Source of the DNA: Gammaproteobacteria bacterium
GTDB taxonomy: Bacteria; Pseudomonadota; Gammaproteobacteria; Enterobacterales; Permianibacteraceae
Assembly: GCA_016182845.1 (NCBI GenBank)
Contig: JACPFT010000017.1
Location: forward strand, 1 to 64,000
Direction: 5' to 3'
Length of the DNA: 64,000 nt
Of this stretch, positions 9,328 to 19,187 are shown in pieces; position 1 is the first letter of the stretch, and the number at the start of each line of letters is the position of its first letter. The notes under the pieces are model-generated. The model did not search any database and was not told where the DNA came from. It was given only the letters and a program-made list of their open reading frames with translations. Made by a program: the position numbers and the translations under genes.

Positions 9328-9361
9328 ACGTCATGTTTTTGCCATGAACGACCTCTAGGCT
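9328..9361 (+). promoter_or_regulatory. Possible PHO box and -10 for the 5'-nucleotidase gene
   Basis: Two 7-bp half sites, ACGTCAT (9328-9334) and TTGCCAT (9339-9345), are separated by 4 bp and resemble CTGTCAT-N4-CTGTCAT at 10 of 14 positions. A -10-like hexamer TAGGCT (9356-9361) begins exactly 10 bp after the box, the spacing of PhoB-activated promoters where the box replaces the -35. The phospholipase C gene at 57910 has the same arrangement. Confidence 0.4.
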
Positions 9362-9420
9362 ACGCACGCCCGGCCCCGCCATGGAATGCGGCGGCCGTCC
9401 GTATCCCCAAGAGGTCCCCC

Positions 9421-11622
9421 ATGAACGCGAAGCATTTCATCCCGGCCGCCCTGAGCCTGGCCGTCCTCAGCGCCTGCGGCAGCGGCGGCGGCGGCAACAA
9501 CCCCAGCGGCCTGCTCTACGACGCCCCCATCGCCGGCGTCAGCTATAGCTCCGGTTCCGTCACCGGCAGCACCGACAAGGACGGCAAGTTCTTCTACGAA
9601 GCCGGCAAGAAAGTCAGCTTCAAGCTCGGCGACGTGGTGCTAGGCACCGTCGACGGCAGCCTGGGCACCGTCACCCCCTTCGATCTGGCCGGCGACAGCG
9701 CCAGGACCGGCAACCTGGCCAGCATGAATCTGCTGCGCTTCCTCCAGTCCATCGACGCCGACAACAACCCGGACAATGGCATCGAGATCCCGGCCGCCGC
9801 CGCCGCCGCGCTCACCGGCGTCAGCCTGGATTTCAGCAAGAAGCAGGAAGGCAAGCTGACCAGCCTGGTGAAGCAGATCGCCGGTCCGGAGCGCGAGCTG
9901 CGCGACGAATGGAGCGCCTGGAGCCATGTGAAGGCCAGCCTGGCCAAGCTGGGCGTGAAGCTGCCGGAAGCGAGCGGAAAAGTCAGCGCCAAGATCATCG
10001 GCTTCAACGATTTCCACGGCGCCCTGGATATTCCGCAGAGCACCATCACTGCCGCCGATCCGGCCGATGCCAGCAAGACCCTGCGCATTCCCGCCGGCGG
10101 CGTGGCCTATTTCGCCAGCCTGATGAACCAGCTCAAGGCCAAGAACCCGAACCACGCGGTGGTCTCCGCCGGCGACATGATCGGCGGCACGCCCCTGGTC
10201 TCCGCCCTGTTCGTCGACGAGCCCACCATCGAGGCCATGAACCAGATCGGCATCGATTTCAACGGCGTCGGCAACCACGAATTCGACAAGGGCTATAAGG
10301 AAGTCCTGCGCATGCAGTACGGCGGCTGCGAGAAGAACACTCCGCTCGCCACCTGCGCCGGCAACGACAACGCCTTCGCCGGCGCCAATTTCCGGATGCT
10401 GGCCGCCAATGTGAAATACAAGGACAGCGGCAAGACGATTTTCCCGGCCTATGGCACCAAGGTCTTCAACGGCATCCCGGTGGCCTTCATCGGCATGACC
10501 CTGGAAGGCACGCCCACCATCGTCACTCCGGCCGGGATCAGCAACCTGAACTTCGGCAAGGAGCCAGAGGCGGTCAATGCCCTGGTGCCCCAGCTGAAAG
10601 CCCAGGGCATCGAAGCCATCGTCGTGATCATCCACGAGGGCGGAGTGCAGACCGGCTTGTTCAATGCCTGCACGAACCTCTCCGGTCCCATCACCGGCAT
10701 CCTCGACAAGCTGGATCCGGCCGTGGACCTCATCGTCTCCGGCCACACCCACCAGGCCTATAACTGCAACTACGAGAGCGCCGACAAGAGCCGCCGGTTC
10801 CTGCTCACCAGCGCTGCCGCCAATGGCCGCTTGCTCAGCGAGATCGACATCGAGCTGGATCCCAAGACCCGCGACATCGTGTCCAAGAAGGCCGCGAACC
10901 TGATCGTGGCCAGCGAGGGCTTCGGCACGACGCAAACCCATGCCGCCTTCCCGGTCTTGTCCAAGGATGCCGGCCTCGCGGCCCATGTGCAGAAATACAA
11001 GGCCCTGGCCGCGCCCCTGGAACAGCGCACCATCGGCAAGATCAACGCCACCATCACCCGGACCCAGAACGGCGCCGGCGAATCGGCCCTGGGCGATGCC
11101 ATCGCCGACGCCCAGCTGGCCGCCACCAAGGCCGCCAACCTGGGCGGCGCGCAGATCGCCTTCATGAACCCGGGCGGCATCCGCGCCGACCTGACGTTCA
11201 ACGGCGACGGCACCGTCACCTACGGCAATTTGTTCACCGTCCAGCCCTTCGGCAATTCCCTGGTAGTGGTCAGCCTGACCGGCGCCCAGCTCAAAGCCCT
11301 GCTGGAACAGCAATGGACCACCGGCCGCGGCCGCATCCTGCAGGTCTCGGAGGGCTTCCGCTACCGCTACGACGCCACGGCGCCGGAGAATGCCAAGGTG
11401 CTGAGCATGACCCTCAATGACCAGCCCATCGTCCCGGAAACCAAGTACCGGGTGACCATGAACAGCTTCCTGGCCACCGGTGGCGACGGCTTCACGGTGT
11501 TCGCGGCGGGCACGGAACGCCTGGGCGGCGCCCTGGACGTGGACGCCTTCGAGGATTATTTCAAGGCCAAGTCCCCGCTCAGCCCGGCCACGCTGTTGAA
11601 CCGCATCGAGCGGGTCAATTGA
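9421..11622 (+). CDS. Lipoprotein bifunctional metallophosphatase/5'-nucleotidase (UshA-like)
   Basis: The product (733 residues) should dephosphorylate nucleotides or related phosphoesters outside the inner membrane. It begins with a lipoprotein signal peptide with lipobox LSAC followed by a GSGGGG linker. An N-terminal domain of about 170 residues, with SSGSVTGSTDKDGKFFYEAG near its start, resembles domains found in other surface lipoproteins. The calcineurin-like metallophosphatase domain follows, with FNDFHG, GDMIGGTP, GNHEFDKG, VIIHEGG and SGHTHQ. The 5'-nucleotidase C-terminal domain holds NPGGIRADL and TGGDGFTVF. The ATG is preceded by AAGAGG. The gene stands alone and the upstream region has a PHO-like box, consistent with phosphate scavenging. 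Confidence 0.88.
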   Translation: MNAKHFIPAALSLAVLSACGSGGGGNNPSGLLYDAPIAGVSYSSGSVTGSTDKDGKFFYEAGKKVSFKLGDVVLGTVDGSLGTVTPFDLAGDSARTGNLASMNLLRFLQSIDADNNPDNGIEIPAAAAAALTGVSLDFSKKQEGKLTSLVKQIAGPERELRDEWSAWSHVKASLAKLGVKLPEASGKVSAKIIGFNDFHGALDIPQSTITAADPADASKTLRIPAGGVAYFASLMNQLKAKNPNHAVVSAGDMIGGTPLVSALFVDEPTIEAMNQIGIDFNGVGNHEFDKGYKEVLRMQYGGCEKNTPLATCAGNDNAFAGANFRMLAANVKYKDSGKTIFPAYGTKVFNGIPVAFIGMTLEGTPTIVTPAGISNLNFGKEPEAVNALVPQLKAQGIEAIVVIIHEGGVQTGLFNACTNLSGPITGILDKLDPAVDLIVSGHTHQAYNCNYESADKSRRFLLTSAAANGRLLSEIDIELDPKTRDIVSKKAANLIVASEGFGTTQTHAAFPVLSKDAGLAAHVQKYKALAAPLEQRTIGKINATITRTQNGAGESALGDAIADAQLAATKAANLGGAQIAFMNPGGIRADLTFNGDGTVTYGNLFTVQPFGNSLVVVSLTGAQLKALLEQQWTTGRGRILQVSEGFRYRYDATAPENAKVLSMTLNDQPIVPETKYRVTMNSFLATGGDGFTVFAAGTERLGGALDVDAFEDYFKAKSPLSPATLLNRIERVN

Positions 11623-11639
11623 GGCACCGGAAAGCCTGT

Positions 11640-11729
11640 GTAGGTTGGGTTAGCGCCCTTGGCGCGTAACCCAACGCTATTCGGCAATCGGGCGATAGTG
11701 TCGGGTTACGCTGCCCTAACCCGATCTAC
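11640..11729. repeat. GTAGrTyGGGTTA...TAACCCGATCTAC inverted repeat
   Basis: The element begins GTAGGTTGGGTTAGCG and ends CTAACCCGATCTAC, with an internal GCGTAACCCAAC, giving imperfect terminal inverted repeats. It belongs to the same family as 78-137 and 23668-23787. It lies between convergent genes and may help end transcription. Confidence 0.65.
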
Positions 11730-11744
11730 GCTTGTTCGCCGGGC

Positions 11745-11900
11745 TCAGCGGCCGGGCTTGGCCTGTTCCTGGGCCTTCTGCGCCTCGAAGCGGCGGATGG
11801 CCCAGTAGATGCCCAGCGGCATCAGGCAGATGAAGCCGATGATGAACAGGCTGAGTAGGCCGCCCAGGCTACCGAACAGATCGGTCAGGACCACGTTCAT
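11745..11900 (-). CDS. DUF3149-like single-pass membrane micro-protein
   Basis: The 51-residue product begins MNVVLTDLFGSLGGLLSLF, followed by a hydrophobic helix (LLSLFIIGFICLMPLGIYWAI, about 15-35) and a charged tail ending KPGR. The length, the N-terminal LTDLFGS motif and the single helix fit the small DUF3149 family of proteobacteria; its function is unknown. A GGGGAG ribosome site lies 8-9 nt before the ATG. It is convergent with the nucleotidase gene and monocistronic as far as can be seen. Confidence 0.75.
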   Translation of the reverse strand: MNVVLTDLFGSLGGLLSLFIIGFICLMPLGIYWAIRRFEAQKAQEQAKPGR

Positions 11901-12045
11901 GCTGGAAACTCCCCTAGAAAAATTGGGGTTATTTCAGCGCCTCGGCCCCGAGCCTCCCTTGACCCGGATCAAGCCCCGCCGATCTGACAATCCCGGCGCC
12001 CTTGGCTAAGCTTCGATCCACCCTCTCCCTGGGACGAAGCCCATC

Positions 12046-14121
12046 ATGGATGTCCATGACAGCGCGACCCGAAACCTCGTCACCGCCGCGCCCGGCGGAC
12101 CGGACGAGCTGGAGCACGATCCCACCGAGCTCCTGCAAGCCCTGTACGCCATCGCCGACCTGGCTTCCTCGGCCGTGGACATGGGCGCCTTCTACCGCGA
12201 GGTACACAGCATCATCTCGCGCCTGATGTATGCCGAGAATTTCTTCATCGCCCTGGAGGACAAGAGCGCCCAGACCGTGTCCTTCCCCTATTTCGTCGAC
12301 ACCGTCGACGCCCTGGACGGCACGACCCTGAGCGCCATGCCCCGCGAACGCCTGCGCCGGACCCTGACCGGCCTGGTCCTGGCCAGCGGCGAGGCCTTGT
12401 TCGTGGACACGCCCGCCATTCACGGCCTGGCCATCGAGGGCGTCATCGACCTCTTGGGCTCGCCGGCCGTGGAATGGCTGGGCGTGCCCCTCAACACCGC
12501 CGGCGAGCTCCTGGGCGTCATGGTGGTGCAGAGTTACCGGGAGGATAGGCGCTACAGCGCCAGCGCCAAGCAGCTCCTGGTCTTCGTTTCCCAGCACGTG
12601 GCCACCGCCCTGCAGCGCCGGCGCAGCGCCGAGGCCCTGGTACATGCCCATTACGATCTGGTGCGCGCCTATGACGAGCTGGAGGACCGCATCCAGGAAC
12701 GTACCCGGGAGCTGCAGCAGGCCAAGGAAGAGGCCGAGAAGGCCAATATCGCCAAGAGCGTGTTCCTGGCCAATATGTCCCACGAGATCCGCACACCCCT
12801 CAACGTGGTCCTGGGTTTCGCCCAGATCCTGGTGCGCGATCGCGGCCTGATGCCCCAGCAGCTGGAGAAGATCGAGGCCATCGAATCGGCCGGCAACCAC
12901 CTCCTGGAACTCATCAACGACATCCTCGACCTATCCAAGATCGAGGCCGGCAAGATGGAGCTGCACTGCGCCGCCTTCGACCTCACCGAGCAGCTCAAGA
13001 CCCTGAGCCAGATCTTCCGCTCGCGCAGCCATATGAAGCGCCTGGATTTCAGCCTGGACATGGCGCTGCCGGAGCATCGCCTGGTCCTGGGCGATCAGGC
13101 CAAGCTGCGCCAGGTCCTGATCAACCTATTGGGTAATGCGGTGAAGTTCACCGACCGGGGCGGGGTCGGGCTGAGCGTCTCGCCCTGCGGCGGGGACCGT
13201 TACCGCTTCGAGGTGGAGGACAGCGGTCCGGGCATCGCGGCGGAGTCCATGAGCCAGCTGTTCCAGCCCTTCCAGCAGGGCGATGCCGGCCGCGACAAGG
13301 GCGGCACCGGCTTAGGCTTGGCCATCAGCAAGCGCCAGGTGGAGATGATGGGCGGCAGCCTGGAGGTCAGCTCCACCCCGGGCGTGGGCAGCCGATTCCG
13401 CGTCGAGCTACCCCTGCCGGTCGCCGAGGCCGCCGAACTCTATGCGCCGCCACCGTCCAAGAAGACCCTGCGCCTGGCCGCCGGCCAAACAGGCAATATC
13501 CTGGTGGTCGACGATGTGCAGATGAACCGCGACATCCTGGCCCATATCCTGCGCGGCTGCGGGCTCACGGTGCGCCTGGCCGGCGATGGCCTGGAGGCCC
13601 TGGAGGCGGTGGCCGCCCAACGTCCGGATCTCGTGTTCATGGACATCCGCATGCCGCGCATGGACGGCATGGAAACGGTGGCCGAACTGCGCCGCCGCCA
13701 CGGCGAGGCCAGCCCGCCCTGCATCGCCATCACCGCCTCGACCCTGGAGCACGAGGTCAGCGAGTACCGGAAAGTGGGCTTCACCGACTACATCGCCAAG
13801 CCCTTCCGCTTCGAGCGCGTGCAACAGGCCCTGGAACTCTGGTCGGGCTTGCGCTTCTGCGAGGACGAGGAGACCGCGCCGTCTCCGCCCACTAGTCCTG
13901 CAGCGGCCAAACCGGGCCCCTGCGCGGCCAGCGCCGAGCTGCAGCAGCGCATCCGCGAACACGCCGAGCTCTATCGCCTGACCGAGCTGGACAAGGCCCT
14001 GGAGGAGCTGCGCGCCCTGGGCGAGGCCGAGGCCGCCCTGGCCGGCGAGCTGGCCGAGGCGGTGCGCCGCTACGACATGGAGGCCCTGGTGCGGCGCCTG
14101 GAGCTAGCCTGTGGCCGATGA
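12046..14121 (+). CDS. Hybrid histidine kinase (GAF-HisKA-HATPase-REC)
   Basis: The 691-residue sensor kinase has no membrane helices. Domains in order are a GAF-like sensor (about 25-190), a coiled coil, HisKA with phospho-acceptor His246 in [10 protein letters not shown], HATPase_c with N box ([11 protein letters not shown]), DSGPGIA and GGTGLGLAI, and a receiver domain with Asp533 in [11 protein letters not shown]. The last 65 residues are helical but contain no histidine in an HPt-like position. It overlaps by 11 bp with the REC-PAS-GGDEF gene downstream, so the two probably form a phosphorelay that tunes c-di-GMP. The GAF ligand is unknown. Confidence 0.9.
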   Translation: MDVHDSATRNLVTAAPGGPDELEHDPTELLQALYAIADLASSAVDMGAFYREVHSIISRLMYAENFFIALEDKSAQTVSFPYFVDTVDALDGTTLSAMPRERLRRTLTGLVLASGEALFVDTPAIHGLAIEGVIDLLGSPAVEWLGVPLNTAGELLGVMVVQSYREDRRYSASAKQLLVFVSQHVATALQRRRSAEALVHAHYDLVRAYDELEDRIQERTRELQQAKEEAEKANIAKSVFLANMSHEIRTPLNVVLGFAQILVRDRGLMPQQLEKIEAIESAGNHLLELINDILDLSKIEAGKMELHCAAFDLTEQLKTLSQIFRSRSHMKRLDFSLDMALPEHRLVLGDQAKLRQVLINLLGNAVKFTDRGGVGLSVSPCGGDRYRFEVEDSGPGIAAESMSQLFQPFQQGDAGRDKGGTGLGLAISKRQVEMMGGSLEVSSTPGVGSRFRVELPLPVAEAAELYAPPPSKKTLRLAAGQTGNILVVDDVQMNRDILAHILRGCGLTVRLAGDGLEALEAVAAQRPDLVFMDIRMPRMDGMETVAELRRRHGEASPPCIAITASTLEHEVSEYRKVGFTDYIAKPFRFERVQQALELWSGLRFCEDEETAPSPPTSPAAAKPGPCAASAELQQRIREHAELYRLTELDKALEELRALGEAEAALAGELAEAVRRYDMEALVRRLELACGR

Positions 14122-15376
14122 GATCCTGATCGTCGACGACACCCCGGCCAATATCGAGGTGTTGCGCGGCATGCTCGAGGCCGAGGGCTATCGCATCAGC
14201 GCCGCGCCCTCCGGAGCCATCGCCCTGCGCATCGCGCCGCGCCTGCAGCCCGCCCTGATCCTGCTGGACGTCATGATGCCGGAACTGTCCGGCCTGGAGA
14301 CCTGCCAGCGCCTGCGCGCCGATGCCGAGACCCGCCATATCCCGGTGATCTTCGTCACCGCCAAGAACGACACCGGCGACATCGTCGAGGGCTTCGGCGC
14401 CGGCGCCAACGACTACATCACCAAGCCCTTCCGCCGCGAAGAGGTCTGTGCCCGGGTCAAGACCCATCTCAGCCTGTACGAACACCGGCGCGAGCTACAG
14501 GAACAGGGCGAGCGCCTGCGCGCCATCGTCAACAACATCGCCGACGGCATCCTGATCTTCGACACCGAGGGCCGCTTGCGCTTCCTGAACCCGGCCGGCG
14601 AGCATCTCCTCGGCTATGCCAGCCAGCAACTGGACGGCCAGACCCTGCAACAGCTGCTGGATCCGGAACATCCCTGCCTGGGCGGCGATGCCCTCGGCGA
14701 CACGTGGCGCGCCAGTGCCCACGGTAGCCAGGAAGTCCGTTTGCGCCGCGCCGACGGCGGCTGGCTGGAGGCCGACATGGCGGTCAACCCGGCCCATGGC
14801 GCCGAGCCCTTGTTCGTGGCCGTGTTTCGCGACGCCCGGGCGCGCAAGGATGCCGAGGAAGCCCTGCGCCAACTGGCCCTGACCGATGCCCTGACCCAAC
14901 TCGGCAACCGCCGCCATTTCGACGGCCGCCTGGCCGAGGAACTGCGCCGGGGCCAGCGCCACGGCGAGCCCCTGGCCCTGCTCCTGGCGGACATCGACCA
15001 CTTCAAGGCCTATAACGATCATTACGGCCACCAGGCCGGGGACCGCTGCCTGCGCGACATCGCCCAGATCTTCCAGGGCTTCGCCCGCCGTCCCGGGGAT
15101 CTGGCGGCCCGCTACGGCGGCGAGGAATTCGCCCTGCTCCTGCCCCAGACCGACCGGGCCGGCGCCGAAGTCCTGGCCACCAGCCTGGTGGCCACGGTCC
15201 AGGCCCGGGCACTACCCCACGCCGCCTCGCCCACCGGCCCCCACGTCAGCATCAGCCTGGGCCTGAGCATCGCCGATGCCGTCGACGAGGGCGACGCCGC
15301 CGCCCTGATCGGCCGCGCCGACCAGGCGCTCTATGCCGCCAAGCACGCCGGCCGCAACCGCTGGCAGGCGGGCTAG
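14111..15376 (+). CDS. Response regulator with REC-PAS-GGDEF domains
   Basis: The 421-residue diguanylate cyclase response regulator starts with GTG at 14111, inside the end of the kinase gene. REC occupies about 3-120 with phospho-acceptor Asp53 (LLDVMMPE) and Lys in TKPF; a PAS domain follows (about 135-245), then GGDEF (about 255-420) with RYGGEEF and an RPGD inhibitory site five residues upstream. Phosphorylation by the overlapping hybrid kinase would be expected to drive dimerisation and c-di-GMP synthesis, which is inference. Its stop overlaps by 4 bp the stop of the convergent acyltransferase gene. Confidence 0.9.
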   Translation: MADEILIVDDTPANIEVLRGMLEAEGYRISAAPSGAIALRIAPRLQPALILLDVMMPELSGLETCQRLRADAETRHIPVIFVTAKNDTGDIVEGFGAGANDYITKPFRREEVCARVKTHLSLYEHRRELQEQGERLRAIVNNIADGILIFDTEGRLRFLNPAGEHLLGYASQQLDGQTLQQLLDPEHPCLGGDALGDTWRASAHGSQEVRLRRADGGWLEADMAVNPAHGAEPLFVAVFRDARARKDAEEALRQLALTDALTQLGNRRHFDGRLAEELRRGQRHGEPLALLLADIDHFKAYNDHYGHQAGDRCLRDIAQIFQGFARRPGDLAARYGGEEFALLLPQTDRAGAEVLATSLVATVQARALPHAASPTGPHVSISLGLSIADAVDEGDAAALIGRADQALYAAKHAGRNRWQAG

Positions 15377-16512
15377 GCCGCTTCGGCCAGCGGGCTCGGC
15401 GCCGGCGTTGCCGGATTGAGCCAGCGTTCGCGCCAGGCCAGGAAGGGCCGCTCCACCAAGAAGTAAAGGAGGCCGCCGGCCACCAGGGCCAGGCCGCCGT
15501 AGACGAAGAAGGCCAGGACGCCCCGGCCCTCCAGCTCGGGGCCGAAGGCCTCGCGGACCAGGTGGAAGGCCGGTTTGTGCACCAGGTAGAGGCTGTAGGA
15601 CATCAGGGCCAGGCCATGGGCGCCGGGCAGGCGCAGGCGCGCCAACAGGCCGCGCTCGCTCACCGCGCTGAGCAGGACGAGGCCCAGGCTCAGGGACAGC
15701 AGGGGATAGCCGTAGACGCTGGCCGGGAAGCCGGCGCGATCCTGGAACAGGGCCATGGCCCCGGCCAGGCCCAGGACCCCCAGGGCCAGGAGGGCATGGG
15801 TCTGGCGTAGGGCCCATGCCCAGAGCGCCGGCCGGAAGGCCCGCAGGGCGGCCAGGGCCACGCCGGTCAGGAGGCCGTCCAGGCGCGCATAGGTCGGGTA
15901 ATAGATGTCCTCGACGAAACGCTGATAGTAGCCGCCCTCGCCGGTCAGGTTGCCCAGCTGCGGCTCCAGCAGGGAAGTCCACAGCCCGGCGCGCAGCAGC
16001 ATGCCGCCCAGCAGGACCAGGAGGAAAACACCCAGCACGCGGCCGGCGCCGCCGAAGCGGTACAGTCCCAGGGCCAGCAACGGGAAGAGCAGGTAGAAAT
16101 GCTCCTCCACGCACAGGGACCAGGCATGGGAGAAGGCCCGGTTGTGGGCATAGTCGATCTGGAAATTCACCGTGAAGGACAGGAACTGCCAGAGCGGCTG
16201 CATGCCCGGCGCCTCGCGGAAGGCCGGCCACAAGGCGTACAGGCCCAGGACAGCGAGGAAGGCCGGCAGGATGCGGAAGACCCGCTTGATATAGAAATCC
16301 CGCCAGGAGAAGCCCCGCCCCTCGGCCAGGCCCTTCAGGACCGGCCAGCCGATCAAATAGCCGCTCAAGACGAAGAAGATGTCCACGCCCATCCAGCCCA
16401 GGTTGCTCAGGGGCCGCCAGGGCGTGCCGTAACCGCCGACCTGGGCGTGGAAGATCATGACCCAGGTGATGGCCAGGGCGCGCAGGAGATCGAGGCCGGG
16501 CAGGCGTGGCAT
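15373..16512 (-). CDS. Acyltransferase 3 family integral membrane protein
   Basis: The protein of 379 residues has about ten hydrophobic helices and should transfer an acyl (often O-acetyl) group to a surface sugar or lipid. The family N-terminus LPGLDLLRALAITWVMIFHAQ carries the conserved R and H. WMGVDIFFVLSGYLI and WSLCVEEHFYLLFPLL are also diagnostic. The start at 16512 (MPRLPGLDLLRAL) was chosen because residues encoded further upstream are proline-rich and not membrane-like. The acceptor is unknown, and no polysaccharide genes are adjacent. Confidence 0.85.
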   Translation of the reverse strand: MPRLPGLDLLRALAITWVMIFHAQVGGYGTPWRPLSNLGWMGVDIFFVLSGYLIGWPVLKGLAEGRGFSWRDFYIKRVFRILPAFLAVLGLYALWPAFREAPGMQPLWQFLSFTVNFQIDYAHNRAFSHAWSLCVEEHFYLLFPLLALGLYRFGGAGRVLGVFLLVLLGGMLLRAGLWTSLLEPQLGNLTGEGGYYQRFVEDIYYPTYARLDGLLTGVALAALRAFRPALWAWALRQTHALLALGVLGLAGAMALFQDRAGFPASVYGYPLLSLSLGLVLLSAVSERGLLARLRLPGAHGLALMSYSLYLVHKPAFHLVREAFGPELEGRGVLAFFVYGGLALVAGGLLYFLVERPFLAWRERWLNPATPAPSPLAEAA

Positions 16513-16735
16513 GGTTCGTCCTTGCAGGGCGGATGGGGCTTGGATTGTTCGGGAAACGGGGGGCCGCCATTCTAAAACTGGCGCGGGCGGCAGGAAGCCG
16601 CCCGGCGGGGAGAATTCTGTAACGAACTGTGTGGGCGGCGTTGGGGGCACCGCGCCTGGGCAAGTGCCAGTGGCCTGCGCGGCGCTTTTCGGCGCACAAT
16701 AGCCGCCTTAATCACTACCAGCCCAAGGCCAACGC

Positions 16736-17296
16736 ATGAGCACTCCCCTTTCCGAAACCGATCTGGACCGCCTGGAAGAACTCCTGGACGGCTACCCGGA
16801 CGGCCTGACCCTCGATTCCCTGCAGGGCCTCGTCGCCGCCCTGGCCAGCAGCCCCAAGCCCCTGGCCCGCGCCGACTGGCATAAGGCCGCCCTGGCCACG
16901 GACGAGACCGCCGAACCCGAGCTGGCCGCCCTCCTGGATCGCTTCTATGCCGAGACCGAGAGCCAGCTGGCCACCGGCCAGGAATTTCCCTTCCTGGTCT
17001 ATGGCAGCGAGGACGACGAGGAGCGCCCGGACTACGAGGGCTGGTGCGCCGGCTATGTGCACGGCTTCACCCTGACCCCCTCCGAGGTCTACGAGGAAGC
17101 CGTGGACGCCGAGGAGATGGACGAGCTGCTGCACCCCATCTTGCTGCTGTCCGGCGTGCTCAAGGAAAGCCTGGAAGGCACGGACGAGTGGATGAAGCCG
17201 GAAGAGGAAGAAGCCGCCTATGCCGAGGCCGAGGACGACCTGGGCGTGTCGGTGCGCGGCCTGTACGTACTGACCCATCCGGTGATGAAGCACTGA
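16736..17296 (+). CDS. UPF0149/YecA-like family protein
   Basis: The 186-residue acidic, soluble, helical protein matches the UPF0149 (YgfB/YecA) family: an N-terminal helical motif (LDRLEELLDGYPDGLTLDSLQGLVAAL), the central RPDYEGWCAGYVHGF, and LHPILLLSGVL. The metal-binding C-terminal tail of YecA proper is absent. YgfB members have been linked to regulatory functions, but this branch is not assigned. It is a single gene divergent from the acyltransferase gene across a 223-bp gap with no obvious motif. Confidence 0.8.
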   Translation: MSTPLSETDLDRLEELLDGYPDGLTLDSLQGLVAALASSPKPLARADWHKAALATDETAEPELAALLDRFYAETESQLATGQEFPFLVYGSEDDEERPDYEGWCAGYVHGFTLTPSEVYEEAVDAEEMDELLHPILLLSGVLKESLEGTDEWMKPEEEEAAYAEAEDDLGVSVRGLYVLTHPVMKH

Positions 17297-17330
17297 GTTG
17301 AGCGAAAGGAAGCCGCAGCTGCCCTTTCCC

Positions 17331-17363
17331 CCGTTCGCCCTGAGCCTGTCGAAGGGCGAACGG
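17331..17363. repeat. CCGTTCGCCCT hairpin repeat (TTCGACAGGCTCAGGGCGAACGG family), copy 1
   Basis: Perfect 11-bp arms (CCGTTCGCCCT and AGGGCGAACGG) flank an 11-nt loop containing the GAGCCTGTCGA motif. It is related to 35773-35864 and 53962-54060. It lies in the 236-bp gap between UPF0149 and the DUF4230-like gene, which otherwise holds only a TATACT hexamer at 17499-17504 that could be the -10 of the downstream gene. Confidence 0.75.
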
Positions 17364-17532
17364 ACAAGTCCACCGAAACCTCCCGAACTGGCGCCCCAAA
17401 AAAACCGCGCCTCGTGCCGTAATGCCGGCGCTCAACACGGCGGCCTTCCGCCCGCCGCGCCAGGACGGCCAGCTGGATCTGTTCTGATCCGATAGGCATA
17501 TACTGGTCCGGCCCCCCCGATCGGATACGCAC

Positions 17533-18222
17533 ATGGAAATCGCCCTCGGTCTCTTCGCCCTCAGCCTGCTCAGCCTTTCCGCCGTCCTCGCCTGGTGGCT
17601 CAAGAGCCGCCGGCCGGCCGAACCGCCGGCGCCGGACATCGCCGGCCGCCTGGTGGAGATGCGCCGGGTGGGCCAGCTCTCGGTGTTCAAGCTGGTGACC
17701 CAGGAAATCGTCACCCAGAGCGATCACTCCTGGGGCGAGTTCGGTGCCAAATACCTGAGCTGGATCCTGTCCAAGAAGAAACTGGCCATCATCTTCGAGT
17801 TCGAGATCGACTTCCGTTTCGATCTCTTGCGCCCGGAATTCCGCATCGAGTCCCTCGACGACAAGCGTTTCCGCGTTCATCTGCCGCCTTGCGCCCAGCA
17901 GGTCTTCATCCGCAACATCCAGTTCTACGACGAGCAGAAGGGTCGGCTCCTGCCCTGGCTGCTGCCGGATCTGGTCAACGGCTTCCTCGCCGCCGGCTTC
18001 GACGAGGAGGACAAGAACCGATTGATCGCCGCCGCACGCGGCCATGCCGAGCAACAGGCCCGGGGCCTGATCGGCGATCTGCAGTCGGAAGTGCGCGCCT
18101 CCGCCGTCGCCACCCTCCAGGCCCTGGCCTCGGGCTTCGGCGCCGAGGAGGTGGAATTCGTCTTCGACAGCGGCGCGGTCGTGGCGCTGCCGGTAGGCGT
18201 CAGCGAGGCCTTGGCGGCCTGA
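17533..18222 (+). CDS. Membrane-anchored DUF4230-like protein
   Basis: The product of 229 residues has one N-terminal membrane helix (about 3-23) and a soluble domain. The domain begins VGQLSVFKLVTQEIVTQSD, contains the segment KKKLAIIFEFEIDFRFDL and ends in a helical region rich in Ala. This pattern (LxVFK..TqEi, then an I-x-F-x-F-x-I-D-F strand pair) fits the DUF4230 family, whose function is unknown. I recognise the family only by eye. The next gene follows closely but encodes an unrelated binding protein, so co-transcription is possible without implying shared function. Confidence 0.6.
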   Translation: MEIALGLFALSLLSLSAVLAWWLKSRRPAEPPAPDIAGRLVEMRRVGQLSVFKLVTQEIVTQSDHSWGEFGAKYLSWILSKKKLAIIFEFEIDFRFDLLRPEFRIESLDDKRFRVHLPPCAQQVFIRNIQFYDEQKGRLLPWLLPDLVNGFLAAGFDEEDKNRLIAAARGHAEQQARGLIGDLQSEVRASAVATLQALASGFGAEEVEFVFDSGAVVALPVGVSEALAA

Positions 18223-18301
18223 GCGCGTGCCGATGCGCCATCCATCTTCTACTACAGTTGCAGAGACGGGGCGACCCGAACGCGAGAGCAAGGGCATGGG
18301 C

Positions 18302-19135
18302 ATGGGCAAGGCGATGAAACGACTCGCGGCGATCCTGGTCCTGGCACTGCCCCGCGGGGCCTGGGCCGAGACCGTGGTCATCGGCGCGGAGGACGACTGG
18401 TATCCCTACTCGGGCCTGGTGGACAAGAAGGTCCAGGGCATCACCATCGACCTGGTGCGGGCCGCCTTCGAGGCCGCCGGCGTGGACATGCGCTACGAGA
18501 TCATGCCCTATGCCCGCTGCATGGCCCTGACCAAGGCCGGCCAGCTCACCGGCTGCTTCGACACCCTGCGCCACCCGGGCATCGAGCACGACTACCTGTG
18601 GCATGAACAACCCATGTTCGCCGTCCAGTACCAGATCTACGCCCGCACCGGCTCGGACGAGCGCGGCCTGCGTCCCAAGGATCTGGAAGGCCAGAACGTC
18701 GCGGTCACCCGCTCCTACGAGTACGGCCCCGAGTTCGACACCAACCAAAAGATCGTGCGCCTGTTCTCCCGCAACGACGAGAGCAATTTCCGTATGCTGT
18801 TGGCCGGACGGGTCCGCTACACCGTGGCCATGGAATGGAACACCCTGGAACTCATCAAGCGCAGGCCGGAATTCGAGGGCCAGTTCCAGATCGTCGGCGC
18901 CGTCGCCGAGTCCGGCGTCTACACCGTGTTCTCCAAGTATCATCCCCAGGGCCCCAAGGCCATGAAGCATTTCAACGAGGGCATGGCCAAGCTGCGCAAG
19001 AGCGGCCGCTACCAGGCCATCCTGGACGACTGGCGCGCGCGCCTGGCCGGCGACGTCCCGGCCTGCGCCAGCAACCCCATGCTGCGCCCGGTCCTGAGCG
19101 ACGAAGCCAAGACGCCGGCGACCCATTGCCCCTAG
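18302..19135 (+). CDS. Solitary periplasmic solute-binding protein (SBP_bac_3 type)
   Basis: The product (277 residues) is a secreted class-II periplasmic binding protein of the amino-acid type. A signal peptide (cleaved after RGAWA) precedes VIGAEDDWYPYSG, GITIDLVRAAF and LEGQNVAVTRSYEYG, typical of SBP_bac_3. No permease or ATPase gene is near, so it may act as a sensor partner or pair with a transporter elsewhere. The ATG at 18302 has AAGGG seven bases upstream; ATGs at 18296 and 18314 are alternatives. Function beyond ligand binding is not known. Confidence 0.72.
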   Translation: MGKAMKRLAAILVLALPRGAWAETVVIGAEDDWYPYSGLVDKKVQGITIDLVRAAFEAAGVDMRYEIMPYARCMALTKAGQLTGCFDTLRHPGIEHDYLWHEQPMFAVQYQIYARTGSDERGLRPKDLEGQNVAVTRSYEYGPEFDTNQKIVRLFSRNDESNFRMLLAGRVRYTVAMEWNTLELIKRRPEFEGQFQIVGAVAESGVYTVFSKYHPQGPKAMKHFNEGMAKLRKSGRYQAILDDWRARLAGDVPACASNPMLRPVLSDEAKTPATHCP

Positions 19136-19187
19136 GCAGGGAGCCTGGCTACACTGCCGCCCCGCTCCGCTCCGCGCCGTGACGCCC

